64,000 bases of DNA from Ancylobacter vacuolatus (GTDB lineage: Bacteria > Pseudomonadota > Alphaproteobacteria > Rhizobiales > Xanthobacteraceae), in the NCBI RefSeq assembly GCF_030813595.1, contig NZ_JAUSUH010000003.1:496001-560000 (forward strand). The letters run 5' to 3'. This document shows positions 17,777 to 26,540 of this stretch, one piece after another; within the stretch, counting starts at the first letter, position 1; each line of letters starts with the position of its first letter. A program made the translations under genes and the position numbers. The notes below the pieces were generated by a model, which made no database searches, was not told the origin of the DNA, and saw nothing but the letters and a program-made list of their open reading frames with translations.

Positions 17777-18421
17777 CTAGCCACGCCCGGCGACGAAATC
17801 GCTCATGGTCTTGACCAGCAGCACGCCGACCGTGGCGCCGGCATCCTGCAGCCCCACCGTCTTCTCCTGGAACGCCGCCGCCTTGCCATGCTGCGCCACC
17901 ATGGTCTTGGTCCGCTCCAGCGCCGCGTCGGCGGTATCGGCGGCTTCCTTCAGCGCCGGCGCCAGAGCGAGGCCGGAGGACGCGGCCTGCTCCAGCGCGC
18001 CGGCCACCGGGTCCAGCACGTCGAGAATGGTCTTGTCGCCGAGCTTCGCCTTGCCGCGCTCGGCAATGCCGGTGGCGAAGGCCCGCCAGAACTGGGCAAG
18101 CTCGGCGGTGCCAATGGCCTCCACCCCCTCCAGCGCCTTGGCGCCGCGCAAAAAGCCGGTGGCGGTGAGCGTGCCCATGGTGGAGGGCGCGGTCTTGGCC
18201 ATGATCGCGCCAGCGGAGCGCAGCAGCTTGGTGATCCCCGCCGCCGGCCCTTCCGCCGTCACCGTGTCGGCGGCGGCGGCGAAGGACTTCGCCATGGTGA
18301 TGCCGAGATCGCTGTCACCGACCTTGCCGTCGAGCGCGATCAGGAAGTCGCGCTGTTCGGCGAACATGTCGCGCCAGCGCTGGAACAGGCCGATCAGATC
18401 ATCGGCGCGGATCGCGTCCAT
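17777..18421 (-). CDS. dhaL: Dihydroxyacetone-kinase-type ATP-binding subunit DhaL
   Basis: 214 residues, all-helical DhaL family. The Asp cluster that holds two Mg ions is intact: Asp31, Asp36 and Asp38 in DGKVGDSDLGITM, and SAGAIMAKTAPSTMGTL matches the nucleotide-binding Ser-Thr region. Ends TMSDFVAGRG. No PTS-type DhaM is seen, so phosphate transfer to the DhaK-bound ketose probably uses ATP directly. Ten bases separate it from dhaK. Preference for dihydroxyacetone or for a tetrulose cannot be decided here. Confidence 0.88.
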   Translation of the reverse strand: MDAIRADDLIGLFQRWRDMFAEQRDFLIALDGKVGDSDLGITMAKSFAAAADTVTAEGPAAGITKLLRSAGAIMAKTAPSTMGTLTATGFLRGAKALEGVEAIGTAELAQFWRAFATGIAERGKAKLGDKTILDVLDPVAGALEQAASSGLALAPALKEAADTADAALERTKTMVAQHGKAAAFQEKTVGLQDAGATVGVLLVKTMSDFVAGRG

Positions 18422-18430
18422 GCGGAAACC

Positions 18431-19432
18431 TCAGGCCTTGATGTGGGCGAAGAACGGGGTGTTGGCCGACGCGGCGACCAGCGGGTCGAGCTCGGCGTCG
18501 AGCTTAAGCACCGAAATGGAGGCGCCGGCCATTTCCATCGCGGTGGCGAACTCGCCGATCCAGACATATTTCACCTTGGAGCCGCGCTGTTCGAACAGCT
18601 GCGACACCCGGCGGAACAGGATGTACAGCTCTTCCTTCGGCGTGCCGCCGAGGCCGTTGACCAGCACCGCGAACTCGTCGCCGCTGCCGGCGGGAAGCTC
18701 GGCGAAGATGCGCTCCATCATCTCGTCGACCACGGCATCCGCCGCGGCAAGCTTGGTGCGGCCAATGCCCGGCTCGCCATGGATGCCCATGCCGATTTCC
18801 ATCTCGTCATCACCGACCGAGAAGGTGGCGTGGCCGATCTCCGGCACGACGCAGCTCGACAGGGCGACGCCGATGGTCCGCACATTGAGGCGGGCCTTGT
18901 CGGCAAGCCGCGTCACCTCGTCGAGCGAGAGCATGTTGGCGGCGGCCGCGCCCGCCACCTTGTAGACGAAGAAGATGCCGGCGACGCCGCGCCTTTTGTG
19001 CTCCTCGCCGACGACGGAGGAGGCGACATCGTCATTGCCGACGACCTGCTTCACCGTGATGCCGTCAATGTCGGCCAGCTCGGCGGCCATGTCGAAATTG
19101 ATGATGTCGCCGGAATAGTTGCCATAGATGTAGAGCACGCCGGCGCCCTGATCGATGTATTTGGTGACCTCGTGCATCTGGTCAGCGCTGGGGGACTGGA
19201 ACACGCCGCCCACCGCGCAGCCGTCGAGCATGTTGTCGCCGACATAGCCGAGGAACAGCGGCAAATGGCCCGAGCCGCCGCCGGTGGCGATGCCCACCTT
19301 GCCCGGCTTGCGCGTGGCGACGACGAGGCAGCGCTTGTCGTCATTCACATAGGTCACCTGCGGATGCGCCCGGTAGATGCCGTCCAGCATCTCGTCGACG
19401 AAATGCGCGGGATCGTTGAGAAACTTCTTCAT
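18431..19432 (-). CDS. dhaK: Dihydroxyacetone-kinase-type substrate subunit DhaK
   Basis: 333 residues. Conserved GGGSGH at 51-56, and the active-site His218 (IHGEPGIGR) that forms the covalent hemiaminal with the ketone substrate, at the same number as in E. coli DhaK. It works with DhaL encoded next. The neighbours are a ribose-type ABC transporter, which suggests that an imported or derived short ketose such as dihydroxyacetone or erythrulose is phosphorylated. The substrate is inference. Confidence 0.88.
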   Translation of the reverse strand: MKKFLNDPAHFVDEMLDGIYRAHPQVTYVNDDKRCLVVATRKPGKVGIATGGGSGHLPLFLGYVGDNMLDGCAVGGVFQSPSADQMHEVTKYIDQGAGVLYIYGNYSGDIINFDMAAELADIDGITVKQVVGNDDVASSVVGEEHKRRGVAGIFFVYKVAGAAAANMLSLDEVTRLADKARLNVRTIGVALSSCVVPEIGHATFSVGDDEMEIGMGIHGEPGIGRTKLAAADAVVDEMMERIFAELPAGSGDEFAVLVNGLGGTPKEELYILFRRVSQLFEQRGSKVKYVWIGEFATAMEMAGASISVLKLDAELDPLVAASANTPFFAHIKA

Positions 19433-19467
19433 GTCGGTCCTCGTGAGCTCAAATCGGGCGGTCTGTT

Positions 19468-20499
19468 TCAGTTTTTCTTCTGGCTGAACACGAAGAAGCC
19501 GGCGGCCATCAGAATGAAGCCGCCCACCACCACGCGCTGCCAGGTGGAGGGAATGCCGACCATGACCAGCACGCTGTTCACCACCACCACCAGCAGCACG
19601 CCCAGCAGCGTGCCGAGCACGCTGCCGGTGCCGCCGGTGATGCGCGCGCCGCCCAGCACCACAGCGGCGATGACGTTGATCTCGCTGCCCACCAGGTCGA
19701 ACGGGTTGGCCTGCCGGTTGGCGCAGGTGTGGATGATGCCGGCCAGGCCCGCGAGGCCGCCGGCATAGGCGAACAGGAAGATGTGGATGGTCCGCAGATT
19801 GTAGCCGAGCCGCTCGGCCACGCTGGCATTGCCGCCCACCGCGAAGATGGCGCGGCCCATCAGCGTGCGGTTCAGCATCCACCAGGTGATCAGCGCCGCA
19901 ATCGGCAGCACCAGGAAATAGAATGGCAGGGTGATGGTGCGCCCGTCGGCGGCATCGAATTGCAGCAGCGGCATGCGGCCGAACGCGCCCATCTGCGGCG
20001 GCAGCGACATGATCCACACCGTGCCGATAAAGGCGAGCAGGATGCCGCGAAACAGATATTGCGTGCCGATGGTCACGATCAGCGAGGGCACGCGCAGATA
20101 ATGCACCAGCAGTCCGTTGATCACGCCCAGCCCCGCACCGCCGAGCACCGCCGCCAGCACGATCAGCGCCATCGGCGCGTCGGGGAAGTGGTTCTTCACC
20201 AGCAGCGTGAGCGAATACATGGTGAAGGCGGCGATGGCGGTGAACGAGACGTCGATGCCGCCGGCCGCCAGGATGATGAACACGCCGAGCGCGAACAGCC
20301 CCATCACCACGCTGGAGCGCCCGATGTCGATCAGCGAGGAGGGTTGCAGGAACGCCGGGTTGGCGATCGCCACCGCGACGCAGATTCCGACCAGCAATAT
20401 GAAGGTGATCACCTCCGGCCGCCGCCGCACCAGCTCCAAAAACGGGTTGGTGCGGGCGACGGGAAGCTCGGCGCTGTCGATCGGGTGCGTGGTGCTCAT
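19468..20499 (-). CDS. Ribose-type ABC transporter permease (second)
   Basis: 343 residues with about ten hydrophobic helices, RbsC family (EVITFILLVGICVAVAIANP, GGIDVSFTAIAAF, GINGLLVHYLRVPSLIVTIG-like block, and GSVLGTLLGVLLVVVVNSVL near the end). It begins four bases inside the end of the ATPase gene. It should pair with the permease encoded first in this operon to form a heterodimeric channel. Confidence 0.87.
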   Translation of the reverse strand: MSTTHPIDSAELPVARTNPFLELVRRRPEVITFILLVGICVAVAIANPAFLQPSSLIDIGRSSVVMGLFALGVFIILAAGGIDVSFTAIAAFTMYSLTLLVKNHFPDAPMALIVLAAVLGGAGLGVINGLLVHYLRVPSLIVTIGTQYLFRGILLAFIGTVWIMSLPPQMGAFGRMPLLQFDAADGRTITLPFYFLVLPIAALITWWMLNRTLMGRAIFAVGGNASVAERLGYNLRTIHIFLFAYAGGLAGLAGIIHTCANRQANPFDLVGSEINVIAAVVLGGARITGGTGSVLGTLLGVLLVVVVNSVLVMVGIPSTWQRVVVGGFILMAAGFFVFSQKKN

Positions 20500-22103
20500 T
20501 GAATCGTCTCCGGCGGGGCGGAAGGCTGCGGCCGGGAGGCAAGCATGGCCTGGTAAAGCTGGTCTTCGGTCGCCGCGCTGGCCTCATATTCGGCGACGAT
20601 GCGGCCACTGTTCATGACCAGGATGCGGTCGCAGTTCTGCAGCAGTTCCGGCAGGTCGTCGCTGACGATGACAAGGCCCATGCCGGCCTCGGCAAGCTGC
20701 TGGATCACCTTGTAGATCGTGTCCTTCGACCCGACATCGACGCCGACGGTCGGCCCGTGCAGGACGAGGAGCTTGGGCAGGATCGACAGCCAGCGGCCGA
20801 TCAGCACCCGCTGCTGGTTGCCGCCGGAGAGCGCCCCGACCGGCAGGTCGATATTGCCGGTGTTGAGCCGCATGTCCTGCGAAATCTTGTCCGCCAGCGC
20901 GCGGCCCTTGGCCCGGTCGACAATGCCCACCGCATTGGCGAGATCGCTCACCACAAGGGCGATCTCGTTCTCAAAGATCGACTTGTCGAGGAACAGCCCC
21001 TCCCCCAGCCGGTCTTCCGGGACATAGCCGATGCCGAGGCGGATCGCCTGCGAGGGATGGCCGATGCGCTGCACCTTGCCATCGATGCGGATGCGCCCTT
21101 CGGCCGCCGGGGTGACGCCGGCGATCGCGGTGGCAAGCTCGTTGCGGCCGGAATCGGCAAGGCCGGTAATGCCGAGGATCTCGCCGCGCCGCAGGCTGAA
21201 GCTCACCCGGGCAAGGCTCGGCGGTAGCGACAGCCCGTCCGCCGCGAACAACTCCTCCGCCATCGGCGCACCGGTGCGGTAGCGCGCGCCGTCAATGTGC
21301 CGGCCGGTCATCATCTCGGTGAGCTGGTGCTTGGTGTAGTTGGCCAGCGGCCCCTGCCCCACGCACTGCCCGTCGCGGAACACGATGGCGTGGCCGCCGA
21401 TGCGGTAGCACTCATCCAGCTTGTGGGTGACGAACAGCACCGCGACATTCTCCGAGCGGAGCCGCTCGACCACCGCGATCAGATTGTCGACCTCGCGCCG
21501 GGTGAGCGAGGTGGTCGGCTCGTCCATGATCACCATCTTCGCCTTGGTGGCGATGGCGCGGGCGATGGCGACGAGCTGGCGCTGCGCCAGCGGCAGGTCG
21601 GAAACGATGGCGGAGAGATAGGCCGGCGCCGTCGGCAGCCCGACCACCTCAAGCGCCGCCTCGGCGGTGCGCCGCAGCCGGCCACGGTCGAACAGCCGCG
21701 CGAGCCGGCCGCCATGGGCGACCAGCTGCTCGTTGAGCGCGACATTTTCGGCGACGGTGAGGTTCGGCAGCAGCGACAGGTCCTGGTAGACGGTCTCGAT
21801 GCCGGCGGCGAGCGACTGGATCGGGGTCAGCGCGCGGAAGCTGCGCCCCTCCAGCACGATCTCGCCCTCGTCCGGGGCATGGGCGCCGGACATGATCTTG
21901 ATGACGGTGCTCTTGCCGCAGCCATTCTCGCCGAGCAGATGATAGGCCTCGCCGGGTTGAATCGTGAAGCCGACGCCGCGCAGCGCATGGACGCCGCCGA
22001 AACGCTTGTGAATGCCGCGCAGTTCGAGGAACGCGCGGGAAGCGGTGTCCCGGGATACCGGATCTTGTGACACTGAGCCGTTGGACACTTGGCCTTGGGA
22101 CAC
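20496..22103 (-). CDS. Ribose-type ABC transporter ATP-binding protein (two ATPase domains)
   Basis: 535 residues, the double-ATPase RbsA/MglA architecture. First domain: Walker A GENGCGKST and Walker B VIMDEPTTSLT. The second domain is degenerate, with SGGNQQRVLIGRWL as signature and LLVLHGPTVGVD in place of the usual Walker B Glu, as is common in this family. The start is uncertain: three in-frame GTG codons at the N-terminus (MSQGQVSNGSVSQDPVS) arise from short repeats, and the first at 22103 is used here. Confidence 0.86.
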   Translation of the reverse strand: MSQGQVSNGSVSQDPVSRDTASRAFLELRGIHKRFGGVHALRGVGFTIQPGEAYHLLGENGCGKSTVIKIMSGAHAPDEGEIVLEGRSFRALTPIQSLAAGIETVYQDLSLLPNLTVAENVALNEQLVAHGGRLARLFDRGRLRRTAEAALEVVGLPTAPAYLSAIVSDLPLAQRQLVAIARAIATKAKMVIMDEPTTSLTRREVDNLIAVVERLRSENVAVLFVTHKLDECYRIGGHAIVFRDGQCVGQGPLANYTKHQLTEMMTGRHIDGARYRTGAPMAEELFAADGLSLPPSLARVSFSLRRGEILGITGLADSGRNELATAIAGVTPAAEGRIRIDGKVQRIGHPSQAIRLGIGYVPEDRLGEGLFLDKSIFENEIALVVSDLANAVGIVDRAKGRALADKISQDMRLNTGNIDLPVGALSGGNQQRVLIGRWLSILPKLLVLHGPTVGVDVGSKDTIYKVIQQLAEAGMGLVIVSDDLPELLQNCDRILVMNSGRIVAEYEASAATEDQLYQAMLASRPQPSAPPETIQ

Positions 22104-22150
22104 TTGCGACCCCTTCGTCGATTGGCGGCGCGGCGGGACGGCGCGTGGGA

Positions 22151-22185
22151 GAGCCTCCGGAGACGCGCGCGGCGCCTCCGGAAGC
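22151..22185 (-). promoter_or_regulatory. Imperfect stem after the ABC binding-protein gene
   Basis: TCCGGAG at 22156-22162 pairs with CTCCGGA at 22176-22182 in the space between the binding-protein stop (22202) and the ATPase start (22103). Placement matches the hairpins that keep binding-protein messages more abundant than those of the membrane parts. Confidence 0.3.
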
Positions 22186-22201
22186 CTGGGTTTTCAACGG
22201 A

Positions 22202-23212
22202 TCAGAAGAGGTATTCCTTGTAGTTCGCCTTGTCGGCGAGGACCATGCCGTTGCCGATGATCAGCACGCCGACGCCCGGCCCCTTGGTGACCTTCACCTT
22301 CTCATAGCCCGGCACGCCGAGATTGGCGCCGTCCTCGATCTTCTTGCCGGCGATCAGGCTCTTGGCGACCGAATTCATCGCCATGCCGGCCTTCTGCGGG
22401 TCCCAGAAGCCGATGGCGGTGATGGCGCCTGACTCCAGCAGGTCCTGCGAGGGGTTCGGCAGGCCGGTGCCGACCAGGCACACCTTGCCCGAGAGGCCCG
22501 CCTCGTCGATGGCGCGGCCGACGCCGAGCACGTCATTGCCGGCCGAGGTCTGGAATCCCTTGATATCCGGGTGCTTGCGCAGGATTTCCTTGGCCTTCTC
22601 ATAGGTGGCGTTGGCGTCGTCGAACGACTCATTGTTCGCGTCGACCAGCACCATCTCCGGGTGGCTCTTGGCATTGGCCTCGCCGGCGCCGACCCACTGC
22701 ATGTGGGTGCGGCTGCCGAGCGAGCCGACGAACGTCGTCCACTTGCCCTTGCCGCCCATGCACTGGGCGAGGCGCTCATTCAGCGCCTTGCCGTAATCGG
22801 CATTGTCGAAGGCCTCGACATCGGCATGGGTGTTCTTCTGGTTGTCGGCCTCATGGGTCACGACGATGATGCCGCGATCCATGGCGCGCTTCAGCGTGCC
22901 TTCGAGCACGGACGGGTCCATCGGCACCACGGCGAGGCCGTTTACGCCCTTGGCGACGAGATCGGTGACGATCTGCAGCTGCTGGGCGGCATCGGCGGTG
23001 GCCGGGCCGTACTGGGTGGCTACGACGTCCGGGTTTTCCTTCTGGAACAGCTTCACGCCGGTTTCCATGCGGTCGAACCACGGAATGCCGCTGATCTTGA
23101 CTACGGTGGCGATGACCGGCTTGTTCTGCGCCATCAGCGCGCCGGCCGAGCCTGCCACCAGCGCCACGGCCATGGCCGAGCCGAGCAGCATCTTCTTGGA
23201 AAGAGCTCCCAT
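22202..23212 (-). CDS. Sugar-binding protein of the ribose-type ABC transporter
   Basis: 336 residues from the ATG at 23212, which follows GGAGGAAACT. Signal peptide MGALSKKMLLGSAMAVALVA ending at GALMAQ, then a type I periplasmic binding protein fold (PVIATVVKISGIPWFDRMET, VVPMDPSVLEGTLKRA, GFQTSAGNDVLGVGRAIDEA). It collects the sugar for the permease and ATPase genes on either side. The binding residues do not let me name the ligand. Confidence 0.88.
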   Translation of the reverse strand: MGALSKKMLLGSAMAVALVAGSAGALMAQNKPVIATVVKISGIPWFDRMETGVKLFQKENPDVVATQYGPATADAAQQLQIVTDLVAKGVNGLAVVPMDPSVLEGTLKRAMDRGIIVVTHEADNQKNTHADVEAFDNADYGKALNERLAQCMGGKGKWTTFVGSLGSRTHMQWVGAGEANAKSHPEMVLVDANNESFDDANATYEKAKEILRKHPDIKGFQTSAGNDVLGVGRAIDEAGLSGKVCLVGTGLPNPSQDLLESGAITAIGFWDPQKAGMAMNSVAKSLIAGKKIEDGANLGVPGYEKVKVTKGPGVGVLIIGNGMVLADKANYKEYLF

Positions 23213-23271
23213 AGTTTCCTCCATTTTTGTTGCTTCCCTCATGGCGAGTTTCGATGCGTGAGGGGATCGCA

Positions 23272-24267
23272 TCACACGAGCCGTTTGCTCTTGTTGGGCG
23301 TCAGGAAGCCGACCACGTTGTAGCGGCCGACCGCCAGGAAGGTCAGAAGCAGCGCGCCCCAGGCGAAGTCGCGGACGAAATTCGAAAGCCCGCCGAAATT
23401 CAGCATGCTGGACATCAGCTGCAGGGCGATGGTCGCCAGCACCACGCAGATCACCCGGCCATAGCCGCCCTCGGGGCGCACGCCGGCCATGACCGCGATG
23501 AGGATGGCGATCAAGAGGTAAGAGGTGCCGTAGTCCCACTTCACGTTGACGTTGCGGGAGGCGATGATGATGCCGGCAAGGCCGGAGAGCAGGCCGCTGG
23601 TCGCATAGGTGGCGATCAGCACGCGCGTCCTGGGGAAGCCGGCATAGAGCGCCGCCTTGGGGTTCGTCCCCATCAGCATCAGCCACAGCCCGAAGGGCGT
23701 GAACTTCAGCAGCGCGGCGATGAAGGCGGCGACGCCGATAAAGATGAGGAAGCTGATCGGCACGCCGAGAAACAGGCCATTGCCGATCTCCGACAGCAGG
23801 TCCGGCGTCCCGACCGCCACCGCCCGCCCGTCCGAGGCAACGACCGCGAGGCCGGTGAACAGCATCTGCGTGCCGAGCGTGCAGAGAATGGGAGTGATGT
23901 TCAGCCGGCTGATCAGCAGCCCGTTGAAGGTGCCGCCGAGAAGGCCGACCAGCAGCGCGCCGACGATGAAGGCGACCGAATAGGCCGCCTGCTGGTCCGT
24001 GCTCGACAGGAACGAGCCCACGACCACCGCCGAGACGACGCCGGAAAGATTGGCGAGGGCAATGCCCGAGAGGTCGATGCCGCCATTGCCGGCGCACATG
24101 GCCAGCATCACGCCGATGGCGAGGAAGCCGATCTCCGGCAGCTGGCCGGCCATGGACTGGAGGTTGAAAGGCGAAAGGAAGGCGCCGCCTGATATGGCCG
24201 CTCCCAACGCCAGCACCGCCACATTGATGGCGATGAGCATGACCAGCTGTCCGCCGGTGGCTCGCAT
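23272..24267 (-). CDS. Ribose-type ABC transporter permease (first)
   Basis: 331 residues from the ATG at 24267 with GGAGGAG three bases upstream; an earlier in-frame start is poor. About ten membrane helices, RbsC family (LVMLIAINVAVLALGAAISG, GNGGIDLSGIALANLSGV, YAGFPRTRVLIATYATSGLL). It is the first gene of the ABC-dhaKL operon and lies just behind the putative LacI operator at 24294-24306. Confidence 0.87.
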   Translation of the reverse strand: MRATGGQLVMLIAINVAVLALGAAISGGAFLSPFNLQSMAGQLPEIGFLAIGVMLAMCAGNGGIDLSGIALANLSGVVSAVVVGSFLSSTDQQAAYSVAFIVGALLVGLLGGTFNGLLISRLNITPILCTLGTQMLFTGLAVVASDGRAVAVGTPDLLSEIGNGLFLGVPISFLIFIGVAAFIAALLKFTPFGLWLMLMGTNPKAALYAGFPRTRVLIATYATSGLLSGLAGIIIASRNVNVKWDYGTSYLLIAILIAVMAGVRPEGGYGRVICVVLATIALQLMSSMLNFGGLSNFVRDFAWGALLLTFLAVGRYNVVGFLTPNKSKRLV

Positions 24268-24293
24268 GGTCTCCTCCCGGAGTCGCACTGGCA

Positions 24294-24306
24294 TTTTTAG
24301 TAAACT
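24294..24306. promoter_or_regulatory. Candidate LacI-family operator, ABC-operon side
   Basis: TTTTTAGTAAACT matches the perfect palindrome at 24687-24699 at 11 of 13 positions with the same centre. It lies 27 bases upstream of the first permease start, a position for repression of the ABC-dhaKL operon. Confidence 0.6.
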
Positions 24307-24686
24307 ATGACCAGCTTCACTAAATTCGTAGCAAAGGCTTTTGCCCGGCGCAAGCGGCCTGCGGCGCGGCTGCGACACCGTTTTTCCGCAGGCCCGGAAC
24401 CTGCCGAAAAGCGCGGCGGGATGAAAAAAGCAGCAGCATCCGGCGCTGTCACCGGCGGGCGCGCTGGATGAAAGGCCGGATGCAAAATCCTTATGGGACA
24501 GCCCTTCTTACGCATTTTCCGCCCCTCGCCTCTCCACCGAGCGGGCGATCGACATCGCCCGCTCGCCGGCCGAGACGCGCGCCGATTCCGGACAGGTGGG
24601 CCGGCCGATGCGGGCGTGCCGCACCATTCTTGCAAGACGGTTGCAAGGTCGAGATTTTTGGCTTAACGCTCAAAAAGGCACCCGAA
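24307..24686. other. Divergent control region without genes
   Basis: The space between the ABC-dhaKL operon and the LacI-type gene (483 bases counting the operators). No supported gene; short frames on both strands lack features. A partial half-site resembling the operators (TTCACTAAAT near 24316) may be a third contact. Confidence 0.5.
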
Positions 24687-24699
24687 TGTTTACTAAACA
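24687..24699. promoter_or_regulatory. Candidate LacI-family operator, regulator side
   Basis: TGTTTACTAAACA is a perfect 13-base palindrome about the central C. It sits 51 bases before the LacI-type gene at 24751, within a 483-base divergent control region that holds no gene. The second copy near the ABC operon suggests one regulator covers both directions. Confidence 0.65.
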
Positions 24700-24750
24700 A
24701 AATCTGCATCACATGTGCATCACGGGTTCCACGAGGACGCGCAGCCGGAC

Positions 24751-25839
24751 ATGAAAGCCAAGACGTCTTTCACCATTCGGGACATAGCCGGGGCGGCGGG
24801 CGTCTCGCCGGCCACGGTCTCGCTCGTGCTAAACGGCAAGGGGGAAATTTCCGGCCTCACCCGCGCCCGGGTTCTGGAAGCCGCCGCGCGGCTCAACTAT
24901 GTCCCCCGCCTCGCCAAGCCGCGGGCCGACGCCACCGGCACCATCCGCTTCCTCAAGATCGCCAAGCACGGCCACACGGTGAACCGCGACCACAGCGTGT
25001 TTGTGTCGGACTACATTGACGGCATGTCGGCCGAAGCGACCCGGCGCGGTTATGCGCTTGAAGTGGTGAGCCATGAGGGACAGAGCATGACGGCGGTCGC
25101 CGACATGATCGCGGTCGCCCCGGTCAGCGGCATCATCGCGCTCGGCACGGAAATGTCGGAATCCGACATTCGCATCCTGCAGGGCGTCGGCCGGCCGATC
25201 GTGTTCATCGATACCTTCTACGACGTGGTGGAAGCTAATTTCGTCAATATGAACAATGAGGACGCGGTTTATCAGGTGATGGCGCGGCTGCGTCAGCAGG
25301 GGTTCGAGCGCATCGGCTTCGTGGCGAGCCATGTCGAGACCACGAACTTCCATCTCCGCCAGCACGCCTTCCACCGCAACGCCGCGCGGCTGGGGCTGAC
25401 GATCGACCCCGCCCATATCCTCTCCGTCGAATCCACCTTCGACGGCGCCCATGTCGACACCGTCAAGGCGCTGAGCGAGGGGCTGGCGCTGGCGGACGCC
25501 TATTTCTGCACCAATGACGTCATCGCCTATGGCTTCATCAAGGCGCTGCGCGAATTCGGCATTCGCATCCCGGAGGATGTGGGCGTGATCGGCTTCGACA
25601 ATCTCCCGCTCGGCGCCACCATGGAGCCGGCGCTGACCACCATCGACGTCTCGAAGCGCAAGATCGGCAACCTGGCCGTCACTGTTCTCGATGACCTCAT
25701 CAACGCCGCCGAGCCGCAGCGGCCGGTGAAGATCCTGGTCGGCGCCAGCCTCGTCACCCGGGCCAGCGACCGTGGCCCGGCCGATCCCCGCCCCGCCCCG
25801 CGCGCGGTCCGCCGCCGCGGCGTCGCCCAGACCGCGTGA
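24751..25839 (+). CDS. LacI-family transcriptional repressor
   Basis: 362 residues from the ATG at 24751. Helix-turn-helix and hinge at residues 6-60 (FTIRDIAGAAGVSPATVSLV, then RARVLEAAARLNYVP). The effector domain is a periplasmic-binding-protein fold (GIIALGTEMSESDIRILQGV, AYFCTNDVIAYGFIKALREF, EDVGVIGFDNLPLGATM). It is divergent from the ABC-dhaKL operon and followed by the racemase-like and reductase genes, so it probably controls one sugar pathway. The tail after LVGASLVTR is Pro/Arg-rich and unconserved. Confidence 0.9.
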   Translation: MKAKTSFTIRDIAGAAGVSPATVSLVLNGKGEISGLTRARVLEAAARLNYVPRLAKPRADATGTIRFLKIAKHGHTVNRDHSVFVSDYIDGMSAEATRRGYALEVVSHEGQSMTAVADMIAVAPVSGIIALGTEMSESDIRILQGVGRPIVFIDTFYDVVEANFVNMNNEDAVYQVMARLRQQGFERIGFVASHVETTNFHLRQHAFHRNAARLGLTIDPAHILSVESTFDGAHVDTVKALSEGLALADAYFCTNDVIAYGFIKALREFGIRIPEDVGVIGFDNLPLGATMEPALTTIDVSKRKIGNLAVTVLDDLINAAEPQRPVKILVGASLVTRASDRGPADPRPAPRAVRRRGVAQTA

Positions 25840-25850
25840 GGAGACGATCC

Positions 25851-26540
25851 ATGCCCCGGCTCGCGCTGATCCACACCGTTCCCGCGCTCGTTCCGCGCTT
25901 CGGGCCTCTGGTCGAGGACGCGCTGCCGGGGTGGAGCTTCACCCATTCGGTCGATGAGAGCCTGCTTGCCGAGACGATCCGCGAGGGCCGCCTCACCGAG
26001 GCGACGCGGGCGCGCCTCGCCGCCGGGGTGCGGGAAGCTGCCGCCGGGGCCGATGCGGTGCTCGTCACCTGCTCGACCCTGGGTGAGGCGGTGGATGCCC
26101 TGCGCCCCTCGACCCCGGTGCCGCTGTTCCGCATCGATCGCGGCATGGTTGAGGAAGCGGTGCGGCGTGCCCGCCGCATCGGCGTGCTGGCGACCCTGTC
26201 CACCACGCTGGAGCCGACCGGCCGGCTGGTCGACGCGACGGCCGCCGCGACGGGGCGCGAGATCACCATGGTCGCCCGGCTCTGCGAGGGCGCCTTTGCC
26301 GCGCTCGCCGCCGGGGACCGCGACGGCCATGATCGGCTGGTGCGCCAGGCCTTCGAGGAAGTGGCGCCGCAGGTCGATGTCGTGGTGCTGGCACAGGCCT
26401 CGATGGCCGACGCGCTGCCGGCTTCCGTGCGCGCGGCCGGCGCCGTGCTCACCAGTCCTGAGCTCGGGATCGCCGCCGTCGCGGCTGAACTGACAGGTCG
26501 CGCCCATGCGACCGCATTGTCCGGGAGACGCCCCTCATGA
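25851..26540 (+). CDS. Asp/Glu/hydantoin racemase family protein
   Basis: 229 residues. The fold is suggested by ALIHTVPALVPRF, the first catalytic-Cys loop VLVTCSTLGEAVDAL and IGVLATLSTTLEPTGRLV. The second loop reads VVVLAQASMADALP, where Cys is usual in true two-cysteine racemases, so ordinary racemase chemistry is doubtful. It begins 11 bases after the LacI-type gene and overlaps the aldo/keto reductase by four bases, so the three are co-transcribed. Function unassigned. Confidence 0.72.
   Translation: MPRLALIHTVPALVPRFGPLVEDALPGWSFTHSVDESLLAETIREGRLTEATRARLAAGVREAAAGADAVLVTCSTLGEAVDALRPSTPVPLFRIDRGMVEEAVRRARRIGVLATLSTTLEPTGRLVDATAAATGREITMVARLCEGAFAALAAGDRDGHDRLVRQAFEEVAPQVDVVVLAQASMADALPASVRAAGAVLTSPELGIAAVAAELTGRAHATALSGRRPS

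Noticed and set aside
17735..19768. Plus-strand 677-codon frame across dhaKL
   Set aside because: Shadow of DhaK and DhaL, whose catalytic residues are intact on the minus strand.
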